A stretch of 64,000 bases of DNA. Origin: DATGKG01 sp963851325. GTDB lineage: Bacteria > Desulfobacterota > Binatia > Binatales > Binataceae. Below, piece by piece: positions 40,438 to 50,272 of this stretch. Location of the stretch: assembly GCA_963851325.1 (NCBI GenBank), contig CAWKOR010000001.1, positions 2,046,001 to 2,110,000 of the forward strand, read 5' to 3'. Position 1 is the first letter of the stretch. Every line of letters begins with the position of its first letter. The notes beneath the pieces were generated by a model. It saw only the letters and a program-made list of their open reading frames with translations, ran no database searches and was not told where the DNA came from. The position numbers and the translations under genes were made by a program.

Positions 40438-43400
40438 ATGATGCGCTGCTCAAGCTGCGGTTTCGAAAATCCAGATGGCGTAAAGTTTTGTAACGAATGC
40501 GCGGCGCCGTTTCCGCGCCGCTGCGTGAACTGCGGCTTCGCCAATCCTCCGGCCGCGAAGTTTTGCGGCGAATGCGCGGCGCCACTTGGCGCTGTCGCAC
40601 CCGCTACATCCGTATCCGCACCAGCGAAGCATCCAGCTCCCACGCAACCGCCAAGCTCGTCGAGTCTGCGCGTCGTCGAAAATTCCGGCGCGACGCCCGA
40701 TGGAGAACGTAAGACGGTGACCGCGTTGTTCGCGGATATCAAAGGCTCGATGGACCTGATGGAGGATCTCGATCCCGAGGAAGCGCGTGCACTGGTCGAC
40801 CCGGCGCTGAAGCTGATGATCGACGCGGTCCATCGTTACGATGGTTACATCGTGCAATCGACCGGCGATGGCATCTTCGCGCTGTTCGGAGCTCCAGTCG
40901 CGCACGAGGATCATCCACAGCGCGCGCTGTATGCGGCACTTCGCATGCAGGACGAGATGCGCCGCTACTCCACCAAGTTGCGCGAGGCCGGCAATCCTCC
41001 ACTCGAGGCTCGCGTCGGGGTGAACACCGGGGAGGCCGTGGTGCGCTCGATCAAGACCGGTGATGCGCACACCGAGTACACCCCGATTGGCCATTCGACC
41101 AGCCTGGCCTCGCGCATGCAGACGCTGGCGCCGACCGGATCGATCGCGGTCACCGAAACGACGCAGAAGTTTTGCGCCGGATACTTCAACTTCAAGGCGC
41201 TCGGACCGACGCGCGTCAAAGGTGTGACTGAGCCGGTCAACGTTTTCGAGGTCATCGGGCTCGGGCCGCTACGGACGCGGCTGCAGCGCTCGGCCGGACG
41301 CGGACTGACGAAGTTCGTCGGGCGCGCTCGCGAGATGGACGCGATGAAGCATGGCGCTGAGCTGGCGCGCGGGGGACACGGACAAATCGTTGCCGCGATG
41401 GCCGAGGCCGGGGTGGGCAAATCGCGCCTGTTCTTTGAATTCAAGGCGCTCTCGCAAGCAGGATGGATGGTGCTCGAGACGTTTTCGGTCTCGCACGGCA
41501 AAGCCAGCGCTTACCTGCCGCTTATCGAATTGCTCTGCAACTACTTCGGCATCAGCAATGAGGACGATGAGCGAAGGCGGCGGGAGAAGGTCGCGGGCCG
41601 GCTCGCGATTCTGGATCCGTCGCTGGAGAGTACGCGGCCTTACCTGTTCGCATTGCTGGGAATTGTAGAAAGCGCCGGCACCCATCACGATTGGGAGCAA
41701 AACTTCGATCGGCTCGACGAATACCTGCGCCAACTGCAAAAAAAAGACACGCTCGACCAGATGGATCCGCAGGTGCAGCGCCGCCGGACACTCGACGCGA
41801 TCAAGCGCATTCTCATCCGCGAGTCGCTCAACCAGCCGCTGATGGTGATCTTCGAAGACCTGCACTGGATTGATGATGAGACCCAGGCGTTGCTGAATCT
41901 GCTCGCCGACAGCATCGGCACCGCGCGAATCCTGCTGCTGGTCAACTATCGCCCCGAGTATCGACATGAATGGAGCCACAAGACCTACTTCACCCAGTTG
42001 CGGCTGGATCCGCTCGGCAAGGAGAGCGCCGACGAGATGCTCGCCAGCCTCCTCGGCAACGACACCAGCCTCGATCCCCTCAAGCGCCTGATCGTCGAAC
42101 GGACCGAGGGCAATCCGTTCTTCATGGAAGAGACGGTGCAGGTGATGCTGGATGAGGGTGCGCTCGTTCGCAACGGCACGATGAAACTGGCGCGCCCGCT
42201 CAGCGAGCTGAAGATTCCACCCACTGTGCAGGCCATCCTGACCTCGCGCATCGATCGCCTCGCGCCTGCGACCAAGGATTTGTTGCAGACGCTGGCCGTG
42301 CTGGGCAAGGAATTCGCGCTGCCGCTGGTGCGGCGGATTGCCAACTTGCCGCACGATGAACTCGATCGGATGCTGAACGATCTGCAACTCGCCGAGTTCA
42401 TTTATGAGCAACCCGCATTCCCCGATCCGGAGTACGTTTTCAAGCATGCACTAACCCAGGAGGTCGCGTACAACTCGATTCTCATCGAGCGGCGCAGGCT
42501 CCTGCACGAGCGCGCGGCGGAGTCGATTGAAGCGATTTTCCCGCAGCAGCTCGACGAGCATCTTTCGGAGTTGGCCCACCATTACGGCCGTAGCGGTAAC
42601 GCGCACAAGGCCATCGAGTATCTTGCCCGGTCCGCGCAGCAGGCCAAGCAGAGATCAGCCCATCAAGAGGCGATTGCGTCGCTGAGGCGCGCACTGGAGC
42701 TGAGCCGAAAGCTTCCAGATGAAGCGGAGAGGGCGCGCCACGAGATGAGGCTGCAGTCCGAACTGTCTGGATGCATCGCCGCCGTGCGCGGACCCTCATC
42801 ACCGCAAGCGCGTGCCGAGATGGAGCGCACGCTTTCCCTCGCGGAAAGGCTTCAGGATAAGGATGGGATTTTTAGGGCGATCTCGGCACTCCATCCATCG
42901 TATGTGATCACGATGGAGTTGCAGCGCGCGCGCGAACTCTCGAATCGATCTCTCGCGATGTCCGAGGAAGCAAACGACCCGGTCATGATCGCGGGTTCGC
43001 ACGGCGAGTTGGGGAACATCTTGATCTGCCAGGGACGCTTCCTCGAGGCCGAGGGACATTTGAAGCAGGCCATGGCTTCCGGCGACGTTCGTAGCCCCTG
43101 GAACGGCATAACGTTTCCGACGCCACTAGCTCATTCGTTGGCCGGCTGGAACGCATGGTTTCTCGGTTATCCGGATCAGGCGCGGCGGCTCGCGGAACAA
43201 TCGATGGCTGCAGCGAAGAGCCAGACCACCGAGCATTTGGTCTCCTCCTGTACAATGTGGAACATGCGCATCCTCATATGCCTGCGCGACTTCTCAAGCC
43301 TTGAGGGTGCCGGCGAATTCGCTGCTGCTACCGCCGAGCGCGGATTTGGAGGGCTGGCTCGTCTCGCGCAGTTTTTCCATGGTTGGTCGCTGTCCGTAGG

Positions 43401-43881
43401 AGGCGATCCGGCTCGCGGCATTCCAATAATCGAAGGCGTCTGGGAAGACCTGCTGCGGCTGTCGCGAGGTCCGACCTCTATGCACATTCTCTACGCCGAC
43501 GCTTATCGCGCGATCGGACGTTACGAAGACGGCCTGCGCCACGTCGACGATTCTTTGCGCCTGAGCGACGAAACCGGCGAGCGCACCGCACGCGCCGAAC
43601 TGTATCGCCTTAAGGGCGAATTGCTGCTGGCGCAGGATTCGGCTAACGCGGCGATGGCGGAGCGCGAAATTCGCACCGCGATCAACGTCGCGCGCGAGCA
43701 GTCCGCGAAATCGTGGGAGTTGCGCGCGTCAACAAGCCTCGCACGATTGCTGCGCGACACCAATCGCCGCGATGAGGCGCGCGCGATGCTCGCCGAGATC
43801 TACAACTGGTTCACCGAGGGCTTCGATACGCCCGACCTCATGGAGGCCAAGGCGTTGCTCGATCAGTTGAGTGCGGCTTGA
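40438..43881 (+). CDS. Zinc-ribbon class III cyclase fused to AAA ATPase and TPR region
   Basis: 1147 residues. Two zinc ribbons (MRCSSCGFENPDGVKFCNEC, RRCVNCGFANPPAAKFCGEC) at 1-50. Adenylate/guanylate cyclase domain at about 93-265: metal Asp100 (FADIKGS) and Asp144 (STGDGIFALF); the transition-state pair reads GHSTSLASRMQ, so Arg226 is present but the usual Asn is Ser. Then a P-loop ATPase (AEAGVGKSR near 322-330, FEDLHWIDDETQ Walker B) of the LuxR-MalT/AAA_16 type, and TPR-like helices to the C terminus. Such proteins are soluble multi-input signal devices; no DNA-binding domain is seen. An alternative TTG start at 40426 exists. Confidence 0.92.
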   Translation: MMRCSSCGFENPDGVKFCNECAAPFPRRCVNCGFANPPAAKFCGECAAPLGAVAPATSVSAPAKHPAPTQPPSSSSLRVVENSGATPDGERKTVTALFADIKGSMDLMEDLDPEEARALVDPALKLMIDAVHRYDGYIVQSTGDGIFALFGAPVAHEDHPQRALYAALRMQDEMRRYSTKLREAGNPPLEARVGVNTGEAVVRSIKTGDAHTEYTPIGHSTSLASRMQTLAPTGSIAVTETTQKFCAGYFNFKALGPTRVKGVTEPVNVFEVIGLGPLRTRLQRSAGRGLTKFVGRAREMDAMKHGAELARGGHGQIVAAMAEAGVGKSRLFFEFKALSQAGWMVLETFSVSHGKASAYLPLIELLCNYFGISNEDDERRRREKVAGRLAILDPSLESTRPYLFALLGIVESAGTHHDWEQNFDRLDEYLRQLQKKDTLDQMDPQVQRRRTLDAIKRILIRESLNQPLMVIFEDLHWIDDETQALLNLLADSIGTARILLLVNYRPEYRHEWSHKTYFTQLRLDPLGKESADEMLASLLGNDTSLDPLKRLIVERTEGNPFFMEETVQVMLDEGALVRNGTMKLARPLSELKIPPTVQAILTSRIDRLAPATKDLLQTLAVLGKEFALPLVRRIANLPHDELDRMLNDLQLAEFIYEQPAFPDPEYVFKHALTQEVAYNSILIERRRLLHERAAESIEAIFPQQLDEHLSELAHHYGRSGNAHKAIEYLARSAQQAKQRSAHQEAIASLRRALELSRKLPDEAERARHEMRLQSELSGCIAAVRGPSSPQARAEMERTLSLAERLQDKDGIFRAISALHPSYVITMELQRARELSNRSLAMSEEANDPVMIAGSHGELGNILICQGRFLEAEGHLKQAMASGDVRSPWNGITFPTPLAHSLAGWNAWFLGYPDQARRLAEQSMAAAKSQTTEHLVSSCTMWNMRILICLRDFSSLEGAGEFAAATAERGFGGLARLAQFFHGWSLSVGGDPARGIPIIEGVWEDLLRLSRGPTSMHILYADAYRAIGRYEDGLRHVDDSLRLSDETGERTARAELYRLKGELLLAQDSANAAMAEREIRTAINVAREQSAKSWELRASTSLARLLRDTNRRDEARAMLAEIYNWFTEGFDTPDLMEAKALLDQLSAA

Positions 43882-43936
43882 CGGTTGTGCGCTTGATGAA
43901 CAAGTCTGCCTACACCACGCATAAGGAGCAGGTGAA

Positions 43937-44704
43937 ATGGCAGGTCGGGTTTCAGGCAAAGTAGCGCTCATCACCGGCGGCGGTTCCGGAATCGGCCGCG
44001 CCACCGCAATCGTGTTCGGACGCGAGGGCGCGAAGGTCGCCATCGCCGATTACAACCGCGCGGGCGGCGAAGAGACGGTCCGCATGATCAAAGCCGCCGG
44101 CGGCGAGGCATCGTTCATCGAAGCCAACGTCGCGGTCGCGAAACAGGTCGAGGCGATGGTCGCGCGGACCGTCGAGACTTATGGCCGCCTGGACTGCGCG
44201 TTCAACAACGCGGGTATCGAGGGCGAAATGTCGGGCGGCAACATCGCGGAGTGCAGCGAGGAGAATTGGGGACGCATCATCGCGATCAACCTGACCGGCG
44301 TGTTCTTGTGCATGAAGTACGAAATCCCGCAGATGCTCAAACACGGTGGCGGCAGCATCGTCAACACCGCCTCGGCAGCGGGCCTGATCGGCCTGCCCGG
44401 CGGAACGGCGTATGTGGCAAGCAAGCACGGCGTCGCGGGGTTGACCAAATCGGCGGCGCTCGAATACGCGAAATCCGGCATCCGGATCAATGCGGTGTGT
44501 CCGGGATTCATCCGCACCGCGATGACCGAGCGCGTGATGGACGGCGGCTCGATCAGCGAGGACGCGATGATCGCGGCGGAGCCGCTGGGGCGCATCGGCA
44601 AGCCCGAAGAGATCGCGAGTGTGGTGCTGTTTCTATGCTCCGATGACGCATCGTTCGTAACCGGCCTGCCGATGCCGGTCGACGGCGGCTACGTGGCGCA
44701 GTAG
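43937..44704 (+). CDS. Short-chain dehydrogenase/reductase
   Basis: 255 residues, classical SDR: VALITGGGSGIGRATAIVFG (dinucleotide site), LDCAFNNAGIEGEM (NNAG), SIVNTASAAGLIGLPGGTAYVASKH-type active site with catalytic Ser, Tyr and Lys (YVASK), and the C-terminal ASFVTGLPMPVDGGYVAQ. Asp at the end of the second strand (IADYNR) suggests NAD(H) use. GGAG precedes the ATG. Co-directional with the epoxide hydrolase gene 100 bases on; together they may degrade an epoxide or hydroxy compound. Confidence 0.93.
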   Translation: MAGRVSGKVALITGGGSGIGRATAIVFGREGAKVAIADYNRAGGEETVRMIKAAGGEASFIEANVAVAKQVEAMVARTVETYGRLDCAFNNAGIEGEMSGGNIAECSEENWGRIIAINLTGVFLCMKYEIPQMLKHGGGSIVNTASAAGLIGLPGGTAYVASKHGVAGLTKSAALEYAKSGIRINAVCPGFIRTAMTERVMDGGSISEDAMIAAEPLGRIGKPEEIASVVLFLCSDDASFVTGLPMPVDGGYVAQ

Positions 44705-44803
44705 CCGCGTGCACCGACTCGGCGCTCGCGCGCTTGACAGCCATCGGCGCATCGGTGACAGATCGGCTCGGCCACCACATCATCTTTCGGAGGCGTGAAA
44801 GCG

Positions 44804-45943
44804 ATGAGCAACAACCTCGAACCATTTCGCATCGCGGTGACCGATGCCCAACTCGTGGATCTGAAGCGGCGCCTGCGCGAGACCCGATGGCCCGAGCGCG
44901 AATGCGTCGATGACTGGTCGCAGGGTCTCCCGCTCTCGTATGCGCAGGAGGTCTGCACCTACTGGGCGGAAAAGTACGACTGGCGCGCGCGCGAGGCGCT
45001 TCTCAATCGCTCCCCGCAATTCAAGACCACGATTGACGGCATCGGCATCCACTTCCTCCACGTGCGCTCACCGCATGAAAACGCGCTGCCGGTGGTGATG
45101 ACGCACGGATGGCCGGGGTCGATCGTCGAATTTCAAAAGGTCATCGAGCCGCTCACCAATCCGACTAAATTCGGCGGCGAAGCATCCGATGCGTTCCACC
45201 TGGTGTGCCCTTCGCTTCCGGGTTACGGCTTTTCCGACAAGCCCAGCCGCGCAGGCTGGAACGTGCAGCGCATCGCGAACGCGTGGTCGCAACTGATGCC
45301 GCGCCTCGGCTATCAGCGCTATGCGGCGCAAGGCGGCGATTGGGGATCGGCGGTGACCACCTGCATCGGAATTCAGGACCCGGCCAACTGCATCGGCATC
45401 CATGTGAACATGCCGCTCGCGCGTCCCGATCCGGCGACGATGAATGACCTCACCGAGAAAGAAAAATCCGCGATCGCCGGAATGCAGTATTACAATGATT
45501 GGGACTCCGGCTACTCGAAGGAACAGAGCACGCGTCCGCAGACGGTTGGCTATGGCCTCACCGATTCGCCAGCCGGGCAGCTCACCTGGATCCTGGAAAA
45601 GTTCTGGGCGTGGACCGATTGCGATGGGCATCCGGAAAAGGTGCTCACTCGCGACGAGCTGCTCGACAATGTGATGCTCTACTGGTTGCCGGCCAACGCC
45701 GCCTCGTCGGGCCGGCTATACTGGGAGAGCTTTCGCTCGATGCCGGATAGTCCGGTCGCGGTGCCGGTCGGATGTTCGATCTTCCCCAAGGAGATCTTCC
45801 GCACCTCGCGCCGATGGGCCGAGAAGCGCTACCCGAAGCTGGTCTACTTCAACGAGCTATCCAAGGGCGGGCACTTCGCAGCCTTCGAGCAGCCCGAGAC
45901 GTTCGTGCGCGAGGTGCGCAACTGCTTCCGAAAAATGCGCTGA
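44804..45943 (+). CDS. Epoxide hydrolase family protein
   Basis: 379 residues. N-terminal EHN-type domain (EPFRIAVTDAQLVDLKRRLR, TRWPERECVDDWSQG) typical of microsomal-type epoxide hydrolases, then VVMTHGWPGSIVEFQKVI (HGWPG), AAQGGDWGSAVTTCIG with the Asp nucleophile (GGDWG), and the His in SKGGHFAAFEQPE. Tyr-containing lid. Start ATG 44804 has GGAGG 10 bases upstream; the GTG at 44795 would overlap the ribosome site. Hydrolyses epoxides to diols. Confidence 0.92.
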   Translation: MSNNLEPFRIAVTDAQLVDLKRRLRETRWPERECVDDWSQGLPLSYAQEVCTYWAEKYDWRAREALLNRSPQFKTTIDGIGIHFLHVRSPHENALPVVMTHGWPGSIVEFQKVIEPLTNPTKFGGEASDAFHLVCPSLPGYGFSDKPSRAGWNVQRIANAWSQLMPRLGYQRYAAQGGDWGSAVTTCIGIQDPANCIGIHVNMPLARPDPATMNDLTEKEKSAIAGMQYYNDWDSGYSKEQSTRPQTVGYGLTDSPAGQLTWILEKFWAWTDCDGHPEKVLTRDELLDNVMLYWLPANAASSGRLYWESFRSMPDSPVAVPVGCSIFPKEIFRTSRRWAEKRYPKLVYFNELSKGGHFAAFEQPETFVREVRNCFRKMR

Positions 45944-45979
45944 CTCGGCGCGGATGCGTTCACGTGAGCGCGGAGAACG

Positions 45980-48067
45980 TCACTTATCGAGGTGCACTTT
46001 TTTGAGCAGCTCTTGAAAGCGCGGATCCGAGCGGAGCGGGTCGAATTGGCCCTGTTTGAGGAGCATCAACCAACGAGTTGATCCCACGTCGTACGACTTG
46101 ACGAGCGCCTCGACCGCGGGATCGTTCTCCCTCAGCCCCAAATGGATCCAGGCGAAATAATAGGGCGAGACGAAACGTACCTTCGATTCACGCTCCAGTT
46201 CGTCCAGCAGCTTGCGCGCGCGATCGCGATTCCCCGAAACAGCGACCCAGTATCCCAGGTTGGCCTTCGAGAATGGATTGTCGAACAGCGCGTTGACGGC
46301 CTCGAACTCCGCGATACCCTCCTTAATCTGTCCCTTAGTCATATAGGCGACGCCCAGCCAGAAGCGCCCTTCCCAGTTGTTCGGATCCATCTCGACCAAC
46401 CGACGCGCGTGTTCGAAGGCTTTTTCGGGCCCTTCCAGAACCGTAAGGGGGACGGTCATGTCGCCCGCAATTGCGAAGGAGAACGGATCGAGTTCGCGGG
46501 CTTTTCGGTACTGAGCCAGGCTCTCGTCGTTGCGCCCCTCCAAACTCAACATATAGCCGTAGTGATGATGAGCTTCGGAATACGCGGGATGCTCCGCGAT
46601 TGCGCGCTGGAACTCGCGCTCCGCGCCAGGCCGGTCGAACTCATAATAGTATTTGCTTACACCCAGCGCGGTGTGCGCCTCGGCGTTTGAGGGATCCAGC
46701 GCCAGCGCCTTCTCCGCGGCGGCTTTGGCCTTCGGCATAAGCTCACCCGACGGCGCGAAGGTTTCAGCGGCGTCGGCATAGCTGCGCGCCAATGCACCGT
46801 AGGCCGCCGCAAAGTCGGGATCCGCTTTTACCGCCTGCTCCAGATATTCGATCGATTTCTTCCATCCTTCTTCGGTCCACAGATGCCAATAGAAGATGCC
46901 CTTCAAATACGCCTCGTGCGCCTCGGGGCTGACCTGGTGGGCATTGCTGAATCCCGCCTGCTCCTGGGGCGTCAGATGAACATCGATTTCGCGGGCGATG
47001 GCCGACGCCACCTCGTCCTGCATTGCGAGCACATCGTGCGCGTCGCGCTCGTAGCTCTGCGCCCAGATGTGCTTGTCGGCGGGCGCATCGACCAGTTGCG
47101 TGGTAATCCGCACCTTGTCGCCTATTCGCAGCACCGATCCCTCTACCACGCCATCGACGTTGAGCTCTTTGGCGATTTCAGGGAGTGACTTGCGGCGCTC
47201 GCCCTTGTAGCGCATCACCGAGGTATGCGAGATCACGCGCAGCGCGTTGATCTTGGCCAATTCGGTGGTGAGTTCCTCGGTCATTCCATCGGCAAAGAAT
47301 TCCTGGGACGCATCGCCCGAGAGATTCTCCAGCGGAAGCACTGCTATCGAGCGGATGCGATTGACCGCGGACGCGGATTGCTCGGCGGTAACTGAAACCA
47401 ACCACTTGAGGCTGGCGATTGTGAAGACGATCGCGGTTCCGATCAGCAGCGCGCCAACGCCTGCGAAAATCAAGCGACGCCTTTTTCCGGACGGCTCGAC
47501 GGCGGCATTCGCTGATGTGGGCCGCGCTTCTGCCGGAGACCCCGGCGTCACTACCAATGCATAGGCGCGCAGCGGGCGAGTCACGTTCTTGAGGTTTTGC
47601 TCGCCCAGATCCTTGACCTGAAATTCCGGCTTATTACGAATCTCCTCGAAGACTCGCTCCGAGATACAGACTCCGCCCGGAGGAGCCAGCGCATGGATCC
47701 GTGACGCGACGTTCACCCCATCGCCGAGCACGGTCCCGCCGGCAAACACCACGTCGCCGACGTGAATTCCAATGCGGAGTGTCAGTTCCGGATCGCCGGT
47801 GAGCGCGCTTTGCACCGCCCGCGCGCAATGCAATGCATCGATCGCACTTTGGAAACTCGAGAGCGTACCGTCGCCGATGTCGCCGATCACTCGCCCGTTG
47901 AAGCGCGCCACCAGCGAGCCAACCAGCTCGCGATGCTGCGCGAGCGCGCGAATCGCCTTGTGTTCGTCGCGCCCCATCAGCGCCGTGTAGCCGGCGATGT
48001 CGGTGAACATAATCGCCGCCAGCCCCCGGCTGGGCGCGGCTTGCGAGGTATTGGAAGAATTTGCCAT
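45980..48067 (-). CDS. Membrane-anchored class III adenylate/guanylate cyclase with TPR domain
   Basis: 695 residues. N-terminal cyclase: IMFTDIAGYTALMGRDEHKA (metal Asp23), VIGDIGDGTLSSF (Asp66), TVLGDGVNVASRIHALAP with Asn119 and Arg123 both present, so probably active. TM helix about 199-222 (LIFAGVGALLIGTAIVFTIA). Then a TolB-like N-terminal segment (IRSIAVLPLENLSGDASQEF, FADGMTEELTTEL), and a TPR region from about 390. This is a common CadC-like/TolB-TPR cyclase layout. Convergent with the epoxide hydrolase gene. Confidence 0.92.
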   Translation of the reverse strand: MANSSNTSQAAPSRGLAAIMFTDIAGYTALMGRDEHKAIRALAQHRELVGSLVARFNGRVIGDIGDGTLSSFQSAIDALHCARAVQSALTGDPELTLRIGIHVGDVVFAGGTVLGDGVNVASRIHALAPPGGVCISERVFEEIRNKPEFQVKDLGEQNLKNVTRPLRAYALVVTPGSPAEARPTSANAAVEPSGKRRRLIFAGVGALLIGTAIVFTIASLKWLVSVTAEQSASAVNRIRSIAVLPLENLSGDASQEFFADGMTEELTTELAKINALRVISHTSVMRYKGERRKSLPEIAKELNVDGVVEGSVLRIGDKVRITTQLVDAPADKHIWAQSYERDAHDVLAMQDEVASAIAREIDVHLTPQEQAGFSNAHQVSPEAHEAYLKGIFYWHLWTEEGWKKSIEYLEQAVKADPDFAAAYGALARSYADAAETFAPSGELMPKAKAAAEKALALDPSNAEAHTALGVSKYYYEFDRPGAEREFQRAIAEHPAYSEAHHHYGYMLSLEGRNDESLAQYRKARELDPFSFAIAGDMTVPLTVLEGPEKAFEHARRLVEMDPNNWEGRFWLGVAYMTKGQIKEGIAEFEAVNALFDNPFSKANLGYWVAVSGNRDRARKLLDELERESKVRFVSPYYFAWIHLGLRENDPAVEALVKSYDVGSTRWLMLLKQGQFDPLRSDPRFQELLKKVHLDK

Positions 48068-48191
48068 CGGATGCGTTCCCGATAAGACAAGCCGGGAACG
48101 CTCGGATAGTACTACCGCGCTCCGCCAAGCGCGACGCGACGGAACACAACCGGTCACTCGGACCAGTTGGTTGAGGTACCGCGCCTGCGAG

Positions 48192-49241
48192 CTAAAAAAG
48201 AATCAGCGGCTTGATGACGCCGTCGAGCTTTTTGTCCATCACCTCGAAGGCCTTGTCGAGTTCGCTGAACTTGAAGCGATGGGTCGTCATCGGGCTTGGA
48301 TCGATGCGCTTCGACTCCAGCAATTGAAGCATCCGCTCCATCCGCAGGCTGCCGCCCGGACACAGCGAAGTGGTGATGGTCTTTTCGGCCATCCCGACGC
48401 CCCATGCCAGGCGCGGCAGATGAACGAATTCGCCCTTGCCGTGGTAGCCGACATTGGAGATGGTGCCGCCCGGGCGGGTCGAGGCAACCGCGTTCTGGAA
48501 AGTCTCGTCACCGCCGAGCGCCTCGATCGCTGAATCGACGCCGAGGCCCCCGGTCATTTCGAGGATGCGCGCGACAACGTCTTCGCGCGACGGATCGAGC
48601 GTCACATCGGCGCCGTAGAATTGCGCCAGCTCGCGCCGCTTCGGAACCGAATCGACCGCGATGATTTTTCCCGCGCCGCGCAACCGCGCTCCCGCCACCG
48701 CCATCAGGCCGACTGGGCCAAGCGCGAAGATCGCCACGCTTCCACCGATGGGAATGTTCGCCGCCTCCGCGCCCACGAGGCCGGTCGAGAGCATGTCGGC
48801 GCAATAGACGGCGGCCTCGGGCGCGACGTCCGCTGGAATCTTCGCGAGGTTCGCATCGGCGTCGTTGACGTGGAAATACTCCGCGAAGACGCCGTCCTTG
48901 ATGTTGGCGAATTTCCATCCGCCGAGCGCGCCTCCCGATTGCGAGGAATGACCCGCCTGCGAAAACGCATCGCCCCAGTCGGGAGTGATCGCGCCCGAGA
49001 CGACGCGGTCACCGGGTTTGAGCTTGCGCACCTCGGAACCGACCTCGTGCACAACTCCCACCGCCTCGTGCCCGAGGGTGAGATTCTCGCGCTCGCCAAT
49101 CGCGCCATGCACGGTGTGCGAATCGGACGTGCAGATGAGCGCCATCGTGGTCTTGATAATCGCGTCGGAGGGGCCCGGCTTGGGCACTGGCTTGTCCATG
49201 AATCCGACCCGGTCGATCGCGTTCATCACGAATGTTTTCAT
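48192..49241 (-). CDS. Zinc-dependent secondary alcohol dehydrogenase
   Basis: 349 residues, closely like the clostridial NADP secondary alcohol dehydrogenase over its whole length: LICTSDSHTVHGAIGERENL, LTLGHEAVGVVHEVGSEV (catalytic zinc), GWKFANIKDGVFAEYFHVND, LGPVGLMAVAGARLRGAGKI. The structural-zinc Cys loop is absent, as in that subfamily. The loop after the second strand reads AVDSVPKR, with an Asp where the clostridial enzyme has Gly-Ser-Arg, so NAD is likely preferred over NADP. GGAGG is directly before ATG 49241. It should interconvert secondary alcohols and ketones. Confidence 0.92.
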   Translation of the reverse strand: MKTFVMNAIDRVGFMDKPVPKPGPSDAIIKTTMALICTSDSHTVHGAIGERENLTLGHEAVGVVHEVGSEVRKLKPGDRVVSGAITPDWGDAFSQAGHSSQSGGALGGWKFANIKDGVFAEYFHVNDADANLAKIPADVAPEAAVYCADMLSTGLVGAEAANIPIGGSVAIFALGPVGLMAVAGARLRGAGKIIAVDSVPKRRELAQFYGADVTLDPSREDVVARILEMTGGLGVDSAIEALGGDETFQNAVASTRPGGTISNVGYHGKGEFVHLPRLAWGVGMAEKTITTSLCPGGSLRMERMLQLLESKRIDPSPMTTHRFKFSELDKAFEVMDKKLDGVIKPLILF

Positions 49242-49369
49242 CGGCACCTCCCGATCGCGTTTCACCCCTTCTACTCCATTTGGAACCGAGATCGCACGCC
49301 ATCGGAGTGGTTCACGCGGGGCGGATTTTCGCTTTGCGCGGCGCGGTCGCAAAATGAAATCATGCGGCT

Positions 49370-50251
49370 ATGCCGTGCGACTCGCGCATCGTTGGAAAAT
49401 CGCTGGGCCCTGTTGAATATGATGTCGACCAGTTCTGGACGATGGCCTATGCGGCCGGCATCGGCGACAGCAATCCTCGCTATCTCGATTCACTCGGCTC
49501 CGGGCAGTTGATTGCACATCCGGTGTTTCCGGTCTGCCTCGCAACCAAGGCTCGATGGCAAATGGAGCCGATGTTCCTGGAAGCTGGCCTGACTCATCAA
49601 GAATCGATCCGCAGTGTGCATCTGACCCAGGACATGATCTGTCATCGTCCGATCAAACCGCCTGAGAAATTGATGGTGACCGCGACGGTTACCGCGTTGG
49701 AACGGCGACGCGCCGGGACCTACCTCCTGACCAGCTACGACATCAAGGATCCAGGCGGCGCGCCGGTTTCGACGATAAATTGGGGCCGCCTATGGCGCGG
49801 CGTCGAGATGACGGGGCCTGAGCGGCCGGCGCTCGCCCAAGCTCCGGTCGGCACGAATGTCGACGCCTCGCCGCGACGCAGATTTCGCATCCCCGTCGCG
49901 GCCACCGCGGCGATCGTCTATACGGCATGCGCACGCGCCGACAACCAGGTGAGTTTTCATACCGATACTACCGCGGCAAATCGCTCAGGACTGCGTGCGC
50001 CGCTGCTGATGGGTGTCGCGACGCTGGCGATGAGTGTCTCGAGGATCATCGAAACCGACGCTGGCAGCGATCCCGAGCGCATCGCGCGAATTTCTTGCCG
50101 CTTCGGCGCGATGGTCTTCATGCCGTCGGAACTGACGCTGGAGGCGAGCAGTCGCGAGCATCACGAGGACGGCGATCGCGTGTCATTCGAGTTGCTCAAC
50201 GCCGACGGAGGCCGCGCGATCCGCGACGGCGTCGTGGTCCTGCGTTCCTAG
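49370..50251 (+). CDS. MaoC-like dehydratase/hydratase
   Basis: 293 residues; double hot-dog layout. IVGKSLGPVEYDVDQFWTMA, YAAGIGDSNPRYLDSLGSGQ and IAHPVFPVCLATKARWQM form the first unit; a second unit contains NQVSFHTDTTAANRSGLRAP and LMGVATLAMSVSRI. This fits 2-enoyl-CoA or related hydratases. It lies divergent from the alcohol dehydrogenase, and near other CoA genes, so a role in acyl-CoA breakdown is likely. Start ATG 49370 has no good ribosome site. Confidence 0.8.
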   Translation: MPCDSRIVGKSLGPVEYDVDQFWTMAYAAGIGDSNPRYLDSLGSGQLIAHPVFPVCLATKARWQMEPMFLEAGLTHQESIRSVHLTQDMICHRPIKPPEKLMVTATVTALERRRAGTYLLTSYDIKDPGGAPVSTINWGRLWRGVEMTGPERPALAQAPVGTNVDASPRRRFRIPVAATAAIVYTACARADNQVSFHTDTTAANRSGLRAPLLMGVATLAMSVSRIIETDAGSDPERIARISCRFGAMVFMPSELTLEASSREHHEDGDRVSFELLNADGGRAIRDGVVVLRS

Positions 50252-50272
50252 CCCGGCGAAGGAAAAAATCTG

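Noticed and set aside
41269..42447. Minus-strand frame opposite the cyclase-ATPase gene
   Set aside because: Shadow of the ATPase part; no ribosome site or domain.
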